Of a DNA stretch of 30,569 nucleotides, positions 7,580-16,464 are shown piece after piece. Position 1 is the stretch's first letter. Each line of letters starts with the position of its first letter. Made by a program: the position numbers and the translations under genes. The notes under the pieces are model-generated. The model saw only the letters and a list, made by a program, of their open reading frames with translations, searched no databases and was not told the DNA's origin. Source of the DNA: Candidatus Aminicenans sakinawicola JGI OTU-1. Lineage in GTDB: Bacteria; Acidobacteriota; Aminicenantia; Aminicenantales; Aminicenantaceae. The stretch is from NCBI GenBank assembly GCA_000493965.1, contig AWNV01000039.1, forward strand, positions 1 through 30,569. Direction: 5' to 3'.

Positions 7580-9250
7580 ATGTTTAAAAAACACGCACTG
7601 CATGCGGCAGTTCTTGCCGCTCTTGTATTAATCCTTTTCAGCTGCGCCAACAAAAATCAAAATCTGACACCAGCATTGGAAAGTATAACAGCAGACGATT
7701 TATCCAGCGATGTTATCATACTTTCTTCGGATGATTTTGAAGGCAGGGCCCCAGCTTCAAAAGGTGAGGAAAAGACAGTCAGCTTCTTAAGGGAAGAATT
7801 TAAAAAGCTCAGACTCAAACCCGGAAATGGCGACAGCTACTTCCAGGAAGTACCCATGGTGGAAATCACTGCAGATCCAGGGACAATGCTCAAAATAAAA
7901 GGTACAAAAAAAATAAAGTCATTCTCCTACGGCAGCGAATTTATGACTGGCACATTAAGAGTCAAAGAGGAAGTCTCTCTACAAGATTCTGAAATGGTTT
8001 TTGTTGGATACGGTATCGTTGCTCCGGAATACAACTGGAATGACTATGAAGGCATCGACGTCCATGGAAAAACCGTCGTGATACTGGTTAATGACCCGGG
8101 CTTTGCAACCGAAAATCCCGAGCTTTTCAATGGACGCGCGATGACTTATTACGGCCGCTGGACATACAAATTCGAGGAAGCCGCCAGACAGGGTGCCGAA
8201 GGGGCCTTTATTATTCATGAAACAAAGCCCGCAGCTTATCCGTGGGAAGTAGTAAAAAACAGCTGGTCAGGCCCACAATTCAGCCTTGTCACCGAGGATG
8301 ATAATGCATCCCGCTGCGCTGTGGAAGGCTGGCTGACCTCTGAAGTTTCCCAGGCAGTCATTGAGATGGCCGGAAAAAACTATGACGAATTAAAATCAGC
8401 CGCAGCAGAACAGGGTTTCAATCCTCTTCCTCTTGATTTAAAAGCATCCATTACCCTTAACAACAGCATCAATAGATTAAAATCAATAAACGTCATCGCA
8501 CTACTGCCTGGCTCTAACAGGGCTGATGAGTATATTTTCTATACGGCGCACTGGGACCATTTTGGAATAAATCCAAACCTCGAGGGAGACCAGATATTCA
8601 ACGGTGCATGTGATAATGCTACAGGCACATCCGCCCTTATCGAACTTGCAGAAGCTTTCAAACAGCTCAAAACACCGCCTTCTCGCTCGATTGTTTTCCT
8701 CGCCGTAACCGGAGAAGAACAGGGGCTGATCGGTTCACATTATTATGCTACCCACCCGATATATCCAAAAACAAAAACGGTTGCCGCAATAAACATGGAT
8801 GCTCAGAATATTTATGGGAAGATGAAAGATATTACGGTTGTTGGATACGGAAATTCAGAACTCGATACATATATTGAAGAGGCCGCAACAGAGCAGGGAC
8901 GGAGAGTCCGCCCGGACCCAACCCCGGAAATGGGGATGTTTTACCGCTCAGATCATTTCAGTTTCGCTAAAGAGGGCATTCCTGCACTCTATACAAGTTC
9001 CGGAATCGACAGTGTAGAGCACGGGGAGGATTGGACAAAGGCAAAAAGGAAAAAATTCATAACAGAAAATTACCACAAACCCTCAGACGAATATAATTCA
9101 GACTGGGACCTCTCAGGAGCCATCGACGATCTGCACCTGCTTTTCAGAGTCGGTTACAAACTGGCAATGGAGTCCTCCTTTCCAAATTGGAAAGAAGGAT
9201 GCGAATTCAAAGCAAAAAGAGACGCAGACATGGAAAAGAATTATAATTGA
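7580..9250 (+). CDS. M28-family zinc peptidase lipoprotein with PA-domain insert
   Basis: A 556-residue peptidase. The signal peptide ends in a lipobox LFSC with Cys22, so it should be lipid-anchored outside the cytoplasm. A PA-like insert (about 130-270; VFVGYGIVAPEYNW, GKTVVILVNDPG, GAEGAFIIHE) precedes the catalytic core. Metal and catalytic residues are all visible: His324 (TAHWDH), Asp345 (GACDNATG), catalytic Glu379 and ligand Glu380 (TGEEQG), Asp407 (INMDAQN) and His459 (RSDHFSF). It is an aminopeptidase-type dizinc enzyme releasing residues from peptides. AAGGAGGG precedes the ATG. Its last codons overlap a minus-strand start at 9262. Confidence 0.9.
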   Translation: MFKKHALHAAVLAALVLILFSCANKNQNLTPALESITADDLSSDVIILSSDDFEGRAPASKGEEKTVSFLREEFKKLRLKPGNGDSYFQEVPMVEITADPGTMLKIKGTKKIKSFSYGSEFMTGTLRVKEEVSLQDSEMVFVGYGIVAPEYNWNDYEGIDVHGKTVVILVNDPGFATENPELFNGRAMTYYGRWTYKFEEAARQGAEGAFIIHETKPAAYPWEVVKNSWSGPQFSLVTEDDNASRCAVEGWLTSEVSQAVIEMAGKNYDELKSAAAEQGFNPLPLDLKASITLNNSINRLKSINVIALLPGSNRADEYIFYTAHWDHFGINPNLEGDQIFNGACDNATGTSALIELAEAFKQLKTPPSRSIVFLAVTGEEQGLIGSHYYATHPIYPKTKTVAAINMDAQNIYGKMKDITVVGYGNSELDTYIEEAATEQGRRVRPDPTPEMGMFYRSDHFSFAKEGIPALYTSSGIDSVEHGEDWTKAKRKKFITENYHKPSDEYNSDWDLSGAIDDLHLLFRVGYKLAMESSFPNWKEGCEFKAKRDADMEKNYN

Positions 9251-9262
9251 TATCTTTTTCAT
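9113..9262 (-). pseudogene. Beheaded minus-strand gene start, or small antisense secreted protein
   Basis: An ATG at 9262 has AAAGGAG eight bases upstream and a full promoter at 9354-9382. It opens MKKISIIILF, a typical signal-peptide beginning, then runs antisense into the last codons of the M28 gene and stops after 49 residues. The start signals are too complete to be chance. The simplest reading is that a minus-strand secreted-protein gene lost all but its first few codons when the M28 gene end was joined to it. A genuine small antisense protein is the alternative. Confidence 0.45.
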
Positions 9263-9353
9263 GGCTCAATCTCCTTTCCTATAATAAGAATTCAATTTTA
9301 ACAAGCGAATATAGAGAATGCCTATCTAAAATCATCTACCATTTAATTAATTG

Positions 9354-9382
9354 CTTATATCACAGCAATAATTTGAGGTAAA
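9354..9382 (-). promoter_or_regulatory. Orphan sigma-70-type promoter
   Basis: On the minus strand TTTACC (9377-9382), 17-base spacer, TATAAG (9354-9359) preceded by TGTGA. The only start downstream is the ATG at 9262, inside a truncated frame antisense to the M28 gene. If active it would make antisense RNA to the M28 3' end. Confidence 0.5.
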
Positions 9383-9415
9383 ATAATGGAAATATCAATT
9401 TCCTGTAAATAAATA

Positions 9416-9444
9416 TTGACATATTTTATTTTATATTATATATT
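9416..9444 (+). promoter_or_regulatory. Candidate promoter of the TonB receptor gene
   Basis: TTGACA (9416-9421), 17 bases, TATATT (9439-9444), within a very AT-rich near-palindromic tract that offers several other -10 choices. The leader to the receptor ATG at 9696 would be about 245 bases, long enough to hold a control element or leader peptide. Confidence 0.45.
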
Positions 9445-9465
9445 ATAAAATATAAAATTATTAAT

Positions 9466-9699
9466 ATGAAAATTTTATCTCTTTTTAATGAAGCAAATCT
9501 TATCCAAGGAAAAAATCCAGCCAAATATAAAAAGATCGCACCAGATCGAAGAATTCATAAAATAGATAAAGCAACAGAAAAAACATATATTCTGTCTACT
9601 CTATTTATTAAGGAGGTGATAAATAAATTAAGAATAATAATACGGAAAGATAAAGTGCCGACATTAAAAAAAATAATTTTAAAAAAGGAGAAAACATGA
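9466..9699 (+). CDS. Possible leader peptide upstream of the TonB receptor
   Basis: A 77-residue Lys- and Ile-rich frame in the receptor leader; its TGA overlaps the receptor ATG as ATGA, the geometry of translational coupling. There is no ribosome binding site before its own ATG. An almost perfect one (AAGGAGGTGAT at 9611-9621) lies inside the frame with no ATG, GTG or TTG at a suitable distance. No homologue is recognised and the composition is that of AT-rich noncoding DNA, so it may well be spurious. Confidence 0.25.
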   Translation: MKILSLFNEANLIQGKNPAKYKKIAPDRRIHKIDKATEKTYILSTLFIKEVINKLRIIIRKDKVPTLKKIILKKEKT

Positions 9700-12659
9700 T
9701 CAAAAAATTTTGTAGAATACTCTTTATTTTTGTCTTAATTTGGAGTTTTTCCTCTATCTCATACGCCCAGCGGCAAACAGGTTCACTTCAAGGCATTGTA
9801 GTAGATGAAGAGGATAATGCCTTACCTGGCGCAAATGTTACAGTTTTAGGACCAGCCCTTCAAGGTTCCAAATCTTATACTACTTCTAACAAAGGGTTGT
9901 TCCGCTTCCCTGCTCTCCCACCAGGCAGTTATTCCTTACAAGTTGAATTGTCTGGATTTCAAAGTCAAAATATTACAGAACTGACTGTTAGTATAGCTAA
10001 CGTCACTGAAATAACCATCCGTCTTAAACCATCGACACTTGAGGAACAAATCACAGTAACTGCTTCAGCCCCTGTCGTAGATACAACTTCTTCAACAATT
10101 GCCCTTAATTATGATTCTAAGTTCCTCGCTTCTATTCCTATGAATCGGGATATTTACGACGTGGTCAATTCAGCCCCGGGAGCTATTTCGGATGAGAATC
10201 CAAATAAAAGGACTTCTTCGGTAATGGGTGCTGATGTCAGACAAACCCAATATTCTTTAGATGGTGTTAATATAACTGATCCATCAGCTTCTTATTTAAC
10301 AGCCTCAATGAATGTTGAAATGTTCGAAGAAGTAAGCTTTGAAGTTGGCTCTCACATGCCAGAATCAGGACAGACCGACTCTGGTTTCATTAACATTGTT
10401 ACCAAAAGCGGCGGAAATAAATTTGCCGGTTCAGTAAGTGCTTATTACATAGGTGACAGCATATCCAATCCCCTGTGGACAAAAGAGCAAACCGTAGCTT
10501 TTGGGCTTGACCAAGTAGATAGATATAAAAATTATTGGGATCTGGCAGGAACTTTTGGTGGATCGATCATCAAGGACAGGTTGTGGTTTTTTACTTCTTA
10601 CCAATACCTTGATTGGCTGCGGTTTTTTTCGCCATATGATTATAACCTGGAGCATAAAGAAAATATTTTGTTCGGCAAGTTAACAGCTCAATTAACTCCA
10701 AATTTGAGGCTAATGGGAAGTTTCCACTATAATATATACGATGAACCCATCCGAGTTGTAAGTGCAACGTGGGGCCGGTTAAAAGAAAATATTCCCTATG
10801 ATATGGGGGATCACACGGACATCCTCAACTTACAAGCCAACTGGATAATTGACCAAAACACTTTCCTTGATTTAAAGTTTGGTCATAATTTTCGACTTCT
10901 TCCCCTCCATGCTCAGCCAGGCGTTGAAAATGAACCTAAGATGTATGACAAAGCAACAGCGACAAGTTTTAACTCAATTACTTACGAAGAGGATTATCGC
11001 ACCCACAAATATGTAGCTACTGCATCCTTAACCCGATTTCAAGAAAATTTCCTGGGAGGAGATCATGAAATCAAGTTAGGCTTTGAGTTTGAACATATTC
11101 GATATGAATTAGATTATTGGAAACAAAATCCCTTTTATCTATATTGGTATGACTACGCGGCAAGTAATCCTTACTACTACAGCCCATCCAAAAAAGAAGG
11201 CCGTCTGAGAACTTACCCGACCCCGCGAGGACCGGGAGAGTGGGCTGCAAAAGATTATGGCCTTCGCTATTCAGCCTATTTTCAGGACAGTGTTAATTTC
11301 AAAAGATTAGTGTTAAACTTCGGCCTCCGATATGACGATCAAGAGCAGTATGAACCAGAACAAAGTAGGCCTTATGTTGGAAATACCTTGTTCGATGCTA
11401 TAGCCGAATATTATTTAACTCCTGACGGGTTGCTTTCACCTTGGGCACCAATAACCCAACCCCGCAGAACCATGGTTCATTTTAAAAACTTATCCCCACG
11501 AATAGGACTGGTTTTTGATGTGTTTGGAGATGGGAAAACCGCTGCAAAAGTTTCTTATTCCCGGTATTATGAGCCTGTCTGGATGTATAAATACAACTAT
11601 GGTAACATCCTTCAACAAGCAGATGTTCAATTTCGTTGGAAAGATCTCAATGGCAACAAACAATTTGATCCTCCTCCCACAGACTCATATTCTTTATTCG
11701 ATTACCCCAATCAAGATATCAATTTTCATTATTATCCTGATGATTTAAAAAACATGCATACCGATGAATTTATCATTGGTTTAGATCATGAACTGCTTAA
11801 AGATTTTAAACTGGGCATTTCCTATATCATGAAGAGGAATAGAGATATCATAGAAGATATTGACATCAATAACGGTTATGATCCTTCTAATCCAAATTGG
11901 ATTCCTTATACTTTTACTGATCCTGGCTGGGATGGAGAATTTGGAACTCCAGATGATCAAGAGTTCACAGTTTACGGGTTAAGTGAAGACGCTCCTCTTA
12001 AAGTTTTGATGTCAGGCAATCCAGAAGGAGCAAAAAGAAATTACGATGCACTTGCCTTTATCGTGGAAAAAAGAATGTCTAACAACTGGCAGCTTAAGGG
12101 TTCGATATTATACAGTTCTTACAAAGGAAACATAGGAGCTGGTTATAACGATACAGATGGAGACACCGGTGCCTTTGATACTCCTAACTGGTTGATAAAT
12201 AATTATGGATCTTTGTGGTATGACCGACCTCTTCAAGTAAAATTATTGGGGACGTTTACTCTCCCTTACGATTTCGTTTTAAGCTTCTATTTTTCCCATA
12301 TCTCTGGAAAGCCCTGGAACAGAACGCTTGACCGAGTTTATTTTCCTTCCGGATATAATGTTCAGCAATCCTATGTGGGAATAAATGCAGAGAAGCCCGG
12401 TTCACAAAGAGAACCAGGTTATACAAATTTGGACTTGAGACTGCAAAAAGACATTAATCCCGGGTATGGCCGACTAAGTTTGTATCTTGATATCTTCAAT
12501 GTGGGCGGCCGGTCATCATTGGATATCAACCAAGATCCGGCTGGTAGACTTTATTACTATAAAACTCCTCCCCAATATAAACTAAGCACTGTTTATGGGA
12601 AGATTACCAGCGTTACTGGAGTTCGTGCTGTCAGATTAGGTATAAGATACGCCTTCTAA
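9696..12659 (+). CDS. TonB-dependent outer-membrane receptor with carboxypeptidase-regulatory-like domain
   Basis: A 987-residue outer-membrane protein. The signal peptide ends SYAQ (about 25). Residues 30-115 form the beta-sandwich extension (GSLQGIVVDEEDNALPGANV, a GLFRFPALPPGSYSL strand, then the LEEQITVTASAP linker). A plug follows (about 120-240; QTQYSLDGVNITDPSA, SGFINIVTKSGG). The rest is a barrel of alternating aromatic strands ending GVRAVRLGIRYAF with the C-terminal Phe typical of BAM substrates. It imports a ligand with energy from TonB, whose gene is not here. AAGGAG lies six bases before the ATG. It heads the AT-rich cassette and is separated from the ligase gene by a hairpin, so its transcription is probably partly independent. 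Ligand unknown; glutamyl conjugates or peptides are suggested only by the neighbours. Confidence 0.9.
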   Translation: MIKKFCRILFIFVLIWSFSSISYAQRQTGSLQGIVVDEEDNALPGANVTVLGPALQGSKSYTTSNKGLFRFPALPPGSYSLQVELSGFQSQNITELTVSIANVTEITIRLKPSTLEEQITVTASAPVVDTTSSTIALNYDSKFLASIPMNRDIYDVVNSAPGAISDENPNKRTSSVMGADVRQTQYSLDGVNITDPSASYLTASMNVEMFEEVSFEVGSHMPESGQTDSGFINIVTKSGGNKFAGSVSAYYIGDSISNPLWTKEQTVAFGLDQVDRYKNYWDLAGTFGGSIIKDRLWFFTSYQYLDWLRFFSPYDYNLEHKENILFGKLTAQLTPNLRLMGSFHYNIYDEPIRVVSATWGRLKENIPYDMGDHTDILNLQANWIIDQNTFLDLKFGHNFRLLPLHAQPGVENEPKMYDKATATSFNSITYEEDYRTHKYVATASLTRFQENFLGGDHEIKLGFEFEHIRYELDYWKQNPFYLYWYDYAASNPYYYSPSKKEGRLRTYPTPRGPGEWAAKDYGLRYSAYFQDSVNFKRLVLNFGLRYDDQEQYEPEQSRPYVGNTLFDAIAEYYLTPDGLLSPWAPITQPRRTMVHFKNLSPRIGLVFDVFGDGKTAAKVSYSRYYEPVWMYKYNYGNILQQADVQFRWKDLNGNKQFDPPPTDSYSLFDYPNQDINFHYYPDDLKNMHTDEFIIGLDHELLKDFKLGISYIMKRNRDIIEDIDINNGYDPSNPNWIPYTFTDPGWDGEFGTPDDQEFTVYGLSEDAPLKVLMSGNPEGAKRNYDALAFIVEKRMSNNWQLKGSILYSSYKGNIGAGYNDTDGDTGAFDTPNWLINNYGSLWYDRPLQVKLLGTFTLPYDFVLSFYFSHISGKPWNRTLDRVYFPSGYNVQQSYVGINAEKPGSQREPGYTNLDLRLQKDINPGYGRLSLYLDIFNVGGRSSLDINQDPAGRLYYYKTPPQYKLSTVYGKITSVTGVRAVRLGIRYAF

Positions 12660-12666
12660 AAAGAAG

Positions 12667-12699
12667 AAGAGAAGGAGGTAAATCCCCCCTCCTTCTCTT
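12667..12699 (+). terminator. Hairpin terminator after the TonB receptor gene
   Basis: A perfect 12-bp stem (AAGAGAAGGAGG with CCTCCTTCTCTT) and a 9-base loop, starting a few bases after the stop codon. The following bases (TCTTGC) are only weakly T-rich, so some readthrough into the next genes is likely. Confidence 0.65.
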
Positions 12700-12853
12700 T
12701 CTTGCTGGCGAAATAACGGAGAAGCTAAACAAGGATTTTCTCCAGAAAGATCAAATTATAGGAAAGAAGATAAGTTCATCAAATCTCATTTAAGAATAAG
12801 TAAATATCTACAGCTTAAAAGGGACAAAACGTATAAATTAAGGAAATTTAAAT

Positions 12854-13879
12854 ATGAAAGTTGCAGTTTTATATAACCGTGATAATAAGGGCATCATCAA
12901 TATCTTTGGCCTTCAGAACAAGGAATGGTATCCTCAAGAAACAGTCAATCTGGTAGCCCAGGCCATAGAAAAAGCCGGACATACAGTCAAATTATTTGAA
13001 GTCAATCGATATTTTCTCTCCGGGCTGGAAGAGTTTTTGCCCAAACTCTCTAACGACCAGATGCCAGGAATTGTTTTTAATCTTGCTTTAGGCAGTCAAG
13101 GGAAATGCCGATACACTCATATCCCCGCAATCCTGGAAATGGCAGGAATTCCATATACCGGTTCGAGCCCTTTAGGTCATGCCCTTGCTCTTGATAAAGT
13201 CATTGCCAAACAAATTTTTATTTCTTCTGGGCTTCCAACGCCTGATTTTATTGTTTTTTATGACAAAAACTTATCTAAACAACATCTAAAATTTCCTCTT
13301 GTAGTTAAGCCTAGAAGCGAAGCTGCCAGCCTCGGACTTGCAGTAGTAACAGATGAAAAATCGCTCAAGGAAACAGTTGCCTATGTCCTGGAAAACTTTA
13401 AACAACAAGCTCTCGTTGAAGAGTTTATTGAAGGGCGAGAGGTAAATGTCAGCATTTATGGAAACAGAATTCCCCAGGTCCTTCCTATTTTAGAACTTCA
13501 AATGGAAGAAATAGTCCCCAACGTTTTCACTCATGACCTTAAATTTAGTATATCGGGCAAAAAAATAAAAAAAATCTGTCCTCCGGACCTTTCTCCAGAT
13601 CTTGATGCTCATATTAAAAAAATATCTCTTCAGGCTTATAGAGCTTTAAATATCTATGATCATGCCCGCGTTGATATCCGCCTTGACAAAAACAATAAAC
13701 CTTTCCTTTTAGAATTGAACTCTATGGTCAGCATAAACCCGTCCTCTTCTTTTGTTCATGCAGCTAAGGTTGCCGGCCTTGACTATGATCAATTAATCAA
13801 TAAGATTTTAGAAGCTGCAGTTGACCGTTATGCCCTGGAAGAACCTGAAATCTTCAGTAACTATAAATATAAATTTTAA
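12854..13879 (+). CDS. D-alanine-D-alanine ligase-like ATP-grasp enzyme
   Basis: A 341-residue cytoplasmic ATP-grasp ligase. The N-terminal part keeps the Ddl-like pattern ILEMAGIPYTGSSPL, LALDKVIAKQIF. The ATP-grasp core shows FPLVVKPRSEAASLGL, ALVEEFIEGREVNVSIYG and the metal-binding end RVDIRLDKNNKPFLLELNS. Where Ddl enzymes have a Met-Pro-Gly-type loop followed by a T-x-H-S segment, this protein has MVSINPSSSF, so the acceptor site differs. It should activate a carboxylate as acyl phosphate and join it to an amine. It begins the run aminomutase, carboxypeptidase, permease and GGT, and a cell-wall role seems less likely than use of an amino acid made by those neighbours. Weak AAGGAAA binding site. 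Confidence 0.78.
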   Translation: MKVAVLYNRDNKGIINIFGLQNKEWYPQETVNLVAQAIEKAGHTVKLFEVNRYFLSGLEEFLPKLSNDQMPGIVFNLALGSQGKCRYTHIPAILEMAGIPYTGSSPLGHALALDKVIAKQIFISSGLPTPDFIVFYDKNLSKQHLKFPLVVKPRSEAASLGLAVVTDEKSLKETVAYVLENFKQQALVEEFIEGREVNVSIYGNRIPQVLPILELQMEEIVPNVFTHDLKFSISGKKIKKICPPDLSPDLDAHIKKISLQAYRALNIYDHARVDIRLDKNNKPFLLELNSMVSINPSSSFVHAAKVAGLDYDQLINKILEAAVDRYALEEPEIFSNYKYKF

Positions 13880-13942
13880 TTTCTCTAAAAATTTGAGATA
13901 TTATTAATTTATTGAAATTACAACTATCATAAGGAGGAAAAA

Positions 13943-15223
13943 ATGTCTATTGTAAATGATCCGAGTTCTCCTATGTATATTCCTGAGGAGAACCGGAAAA
14001 TTGCCCGTGAAAGGGCAAAAAAAAACGTTGAAATGATTTCTGATTATTTAGAAGCTCGAGAAAAAATTCCAACGGGCTTAAAATGCTATGAACAATACAA
14101 GGAAACTAAAAAAAGAATTCTAAAAATTTTGGGAGGAACAGAAGAAGACTGGAATAATTGGAAATGGCAGCTTAAAAATTCTATTCGTGACAAATCCGTT
14201 TTATCCAAAATCATAAATTTAACTAACGAGGAAATTAAGGATATAGAAAAAACCGCTACTCAATATCGCTGGTCTATTTCTCCTTATTTTGCCAGTCTTA
14301 TGGACCCTGAAGACAGAAACTGTCCCATTCGAAAACAAAGTGTCCCCACCATTCATGAATATCTGGACAAAGCAGAGATTAAAGATCCCTATGCAATTGT
14401 TTATAATTCTCCCGCTCCATTAATCACCAGACTCTACGCGGATCGATTAATCATCAATGTCACAAATATGTGTGCTGTTTTCTGCCGTCACTGCTTACGA
14501 AAAAAAGATATCGTCCTTAAAGATATGATTTATCCTAAAGAAGATGTACAGGATGCAATTGACTATATTGCAAAATGTCCTGAAGTGAGAGATGTTCTTA
14601 TCACAGGAGGCGATGCTTTATCTTTATATGATGATTATATTGATTGGATTCTCACAGAGTTAGAAAAAATTTCCCATATTGAAATCATGAGACTTGGGTC
14701 ACGGATGATTTCAACCTTGCCGCAGCGAGTAACTCCTGAATTATGCCAAATGCTCAGCCACCATAATCCTGTATATCTTAACACCCAGTTTAATCATCCC
14801 AAGGAGATTACTGCTGAAGCTCAGCAGGCAGTAGATCGACTGATAAAAGCAGGTGTGCTGGTAGGCAATCAATCTGTTTTACTCAAAGGAATCAACAGTG
14901 ATATTCATGTGATGAAAAAATTGGTCCATGAGTTGCTTCGAATCAGAGTGCGGCCTTATTATATTTTTAATTGTAAGAGACTTGAAGGTATTAGGCACTT
15001 TCGTGTGCCAATAGCATATGGACTTAATATTATGGAACACTTGAGAGGTTATACTTCTGGTTTGGCTGTTCCTACTTTTATCATTACAGCTCCAGAAGGG
15101 AAGGGCAAAACTCCAATGGCTCCCACCTATTTGCTCAACGTAAATAGAAAAGGAAAACTCCTGTTCAGGACATGGAGTGGTTATGTCTGCGAGTATGATG
15201 ACGAAAAGTCAGATGACGAGTAA
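13943..15223 (+). CDS. KamA-family radical SAM aminomutase, glutamate 2,3-aminomutase-like
   Basis: A 426-residue PLP- and SAM-dependent mutase aligning with lysine 2,3-aminomutase over most of its length. The [4Fe-4S] cysteines are Cys177, Cys181 and Cys184 (CAVFCRHC), the carboxylate-binding Arg is kept (Arg186), GGDAL is present and the PLP lysine is Lys389 (GKGKTP). The two Asp residues that hold the side-chain amine of lysine are not conserved: the QCD position reads NCK (Lys345) and the VDAP position reads TAP (Thr382). Glutamate 2,3-aminomutase is known to have Lys and Asn at these places, so an acidic or other non-lysine substrate is expected. The short C terminus lacks the Cys-rich tail of clostridial LAM. 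AAGGAGG precedes the ATG. Not firmly assignable to one substrate. Confidence 0.85.
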   Translation: MSIVNDPSSPMYIPEENRKIARERAKKNVEMISDYLEAREKIPTGLKCYEQYKETKKRILKILGGTEEDWNNWKWQLKNSIRDKSVLSKIINLTNEEIKDIEKTATQYRWSISPYFASLMDPEDRNCPIRKQSVPTIHEYLDKAEIKDPYAIVYNSPAPLITRLYADRLIINVTNMCAVFCRHCLRKKDIVLKDMIYPKEDVQDAIDYIAKCPEVRDVLITGGDALSLYDDYIDWILTELEKISHIEIMRLGSRMISTLPQRVTPELCQMLSHHNPVYLNTQFNHPKEITAEAQQAVDRLIKAGVLVGNQSVLLKGINSDIHVMKKLVHELLRIRVRPYYIFNCKRLEGIRHFRVPIAYGLNIMEHLRGYTSGLAVPTFIITAPEGKGKTPMAPTYLLNVNRKGKLLFRTWSGYVCEYDDEKSDDE

Positions 15224-15272
15224 AATTAATACTTAGATAAAAAAAATAATATAGCTTTTCAGAAACAGTTAA

Positions 15273-16442
15273 ATGATAAAAAATATCAAAAAAGGAATTC
15301 TCTCTTTTCTTGATTCTCATGCTGAAGAACAAATTCAGTTTGTTATCGATCTCTGCAACCAAAATAGTTTTACCTATAATAAAAAAGGAGTTGATCGTAT
15401 TGGAGATATGATTTTTGATCAATTGAATGGTATCCTTCCAATCCATCAGGTTGTTAAACAAAACAATATAGGTAATATTTATTTGTTAAAAAATACATCC
15501 TCATCCAAAGCTATTTATCTGATTGGCCATATGGATACTGTCTTTCCCCCTGACCATCCCTTTCAAAAATGTCTCCTTCAAGGAGATTATTTAAAGGGCC
15601 CAGGAACCGGCGATATGAAAGGAGGCTTGGCTGTTTTTGTTTACGCACTTAAGGCTATAAAAGAAGTTGACTTTCATACCAAATTAAGACTAGTTCTTAT
15701 ACTAAACAGTGATGAAGAAATCGGATCAACTACTTCCCAATCAATTTTTATTGAAGAGAGAAAAAAAGCAATAGCCTGCCTGGTTGCAGAATGTGCAGGT
15801 CATAATGGTGAAATTGTAACCTCCAGGAACGGTAAAATGGGTGTCCGGATAGATTGTCTGGGCCAAGATCGTCATGTTGGTTTTGGAACTCACGAAAAAG
15901 CAAGTGCAATTTTGGAATTAGCCCACAAGATTATTGCCATTGAATCCTTAAACGCAAGCATTCCTGGTGTCAGCCTTAATGTTGGAAAAATCGAAGGAGG
16001 GTTAGGGCCATGTACTATCCCAGGTCATGCCAGTTGTCTTCTCGACATCCGATGGGTGGAAGAAAAACATCAAGAAATATTGCTGAATGAAATTCGTACA
16101 AAAATTGCCAATTCTTCTCAACCTGGTTGCCACTCAGAATTGAAGATACTGAATGCGCGGCCGGCCATGCCTCTAAAAAAAAGCACTAAAGAACTGTTTC
16201 GAATAATTCAACAGGTAGGCCATCATCTTACTCAGAAAATAAATCAGGAACATCGTAGGGGAACATCAGATGCAAATTTTTTTGGAGCTGCATGTGTCCC
16301 CACTTTAGACGGACTGGGACCTATTTGCGATAAAGACCATACGCCAGAAGAATTCATTAAAATATCGAGCCTTAAAGAAAGGTCAGCTCTTTTGGCGCTG
16401 TTTTTGGTAAAATACGGCCTAAAGATAGGGAAGATTTCTTAA
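15273..16442 (+). CDS. M20-family carboxypeptidase, glutamate carboxypeptidase (CPG2)-like
   Basis: A 389-residue dizinc peptidase. Visible site residues: His86 and Asp88 (GHMDTV), bridging Asp114 (GTGDMKGG), general base Glu148 and ligand Glu149 (SDEEIGS), Glu173 (AECAG) and His356 (DKDHTPEE). GTSDANFFGAACVPTLDGLG near the end matches the CPG2 subfamily, which removes C-terminal glutamate from folates and acyl-glutamates. There is no signal peptide, so it works in the cytoplasm, presumably on what the AbgT permease imports. It starts 49 bases after the aminomutase gene with no clear ribosome binding site and ends 22 bases before the permease gene. Residues Gly116-Gly117 and the inserted dimerisation domain (about 180-290) look intact. 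Confidence 0.87.
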   Translation: MIKNIKKGILSFLDSHAEEQIQFVIDLCNQNSFTYNKKGVDRIGDMIFDQLNGILPIHQVVKQNNIGNIYLLKNTSSSKAIYLIGHMDTVFPPDHPFQKCLLQGDYLKGPGTGDMKGGLAVFVYALKAIKEVDFHTKLRLVLILNSDEEIGSTTSQSIFIEERKKAIACLVAECAGHNGEIVTSRNGKMGVRIDCLGQDRHVGFGTHEKASAILELAHKIIAIESLNASIPGVSLNVGKIEGGLGPCTIPGHASCLLDIRWVEEKHQEILLNEIRTKIANSSQPGCHSELKILNARPAMPLKKSTKELFRIIQQVGHHLTQKINQEHRRGTSDANFFGAACVPTLDGLGPICDKDHTPEEFIKISSLKERSALLALFLVKYGLKIGKIS

Positions 16443-16464
16443 AGAAAAAAGCTAAGGGATAAAA

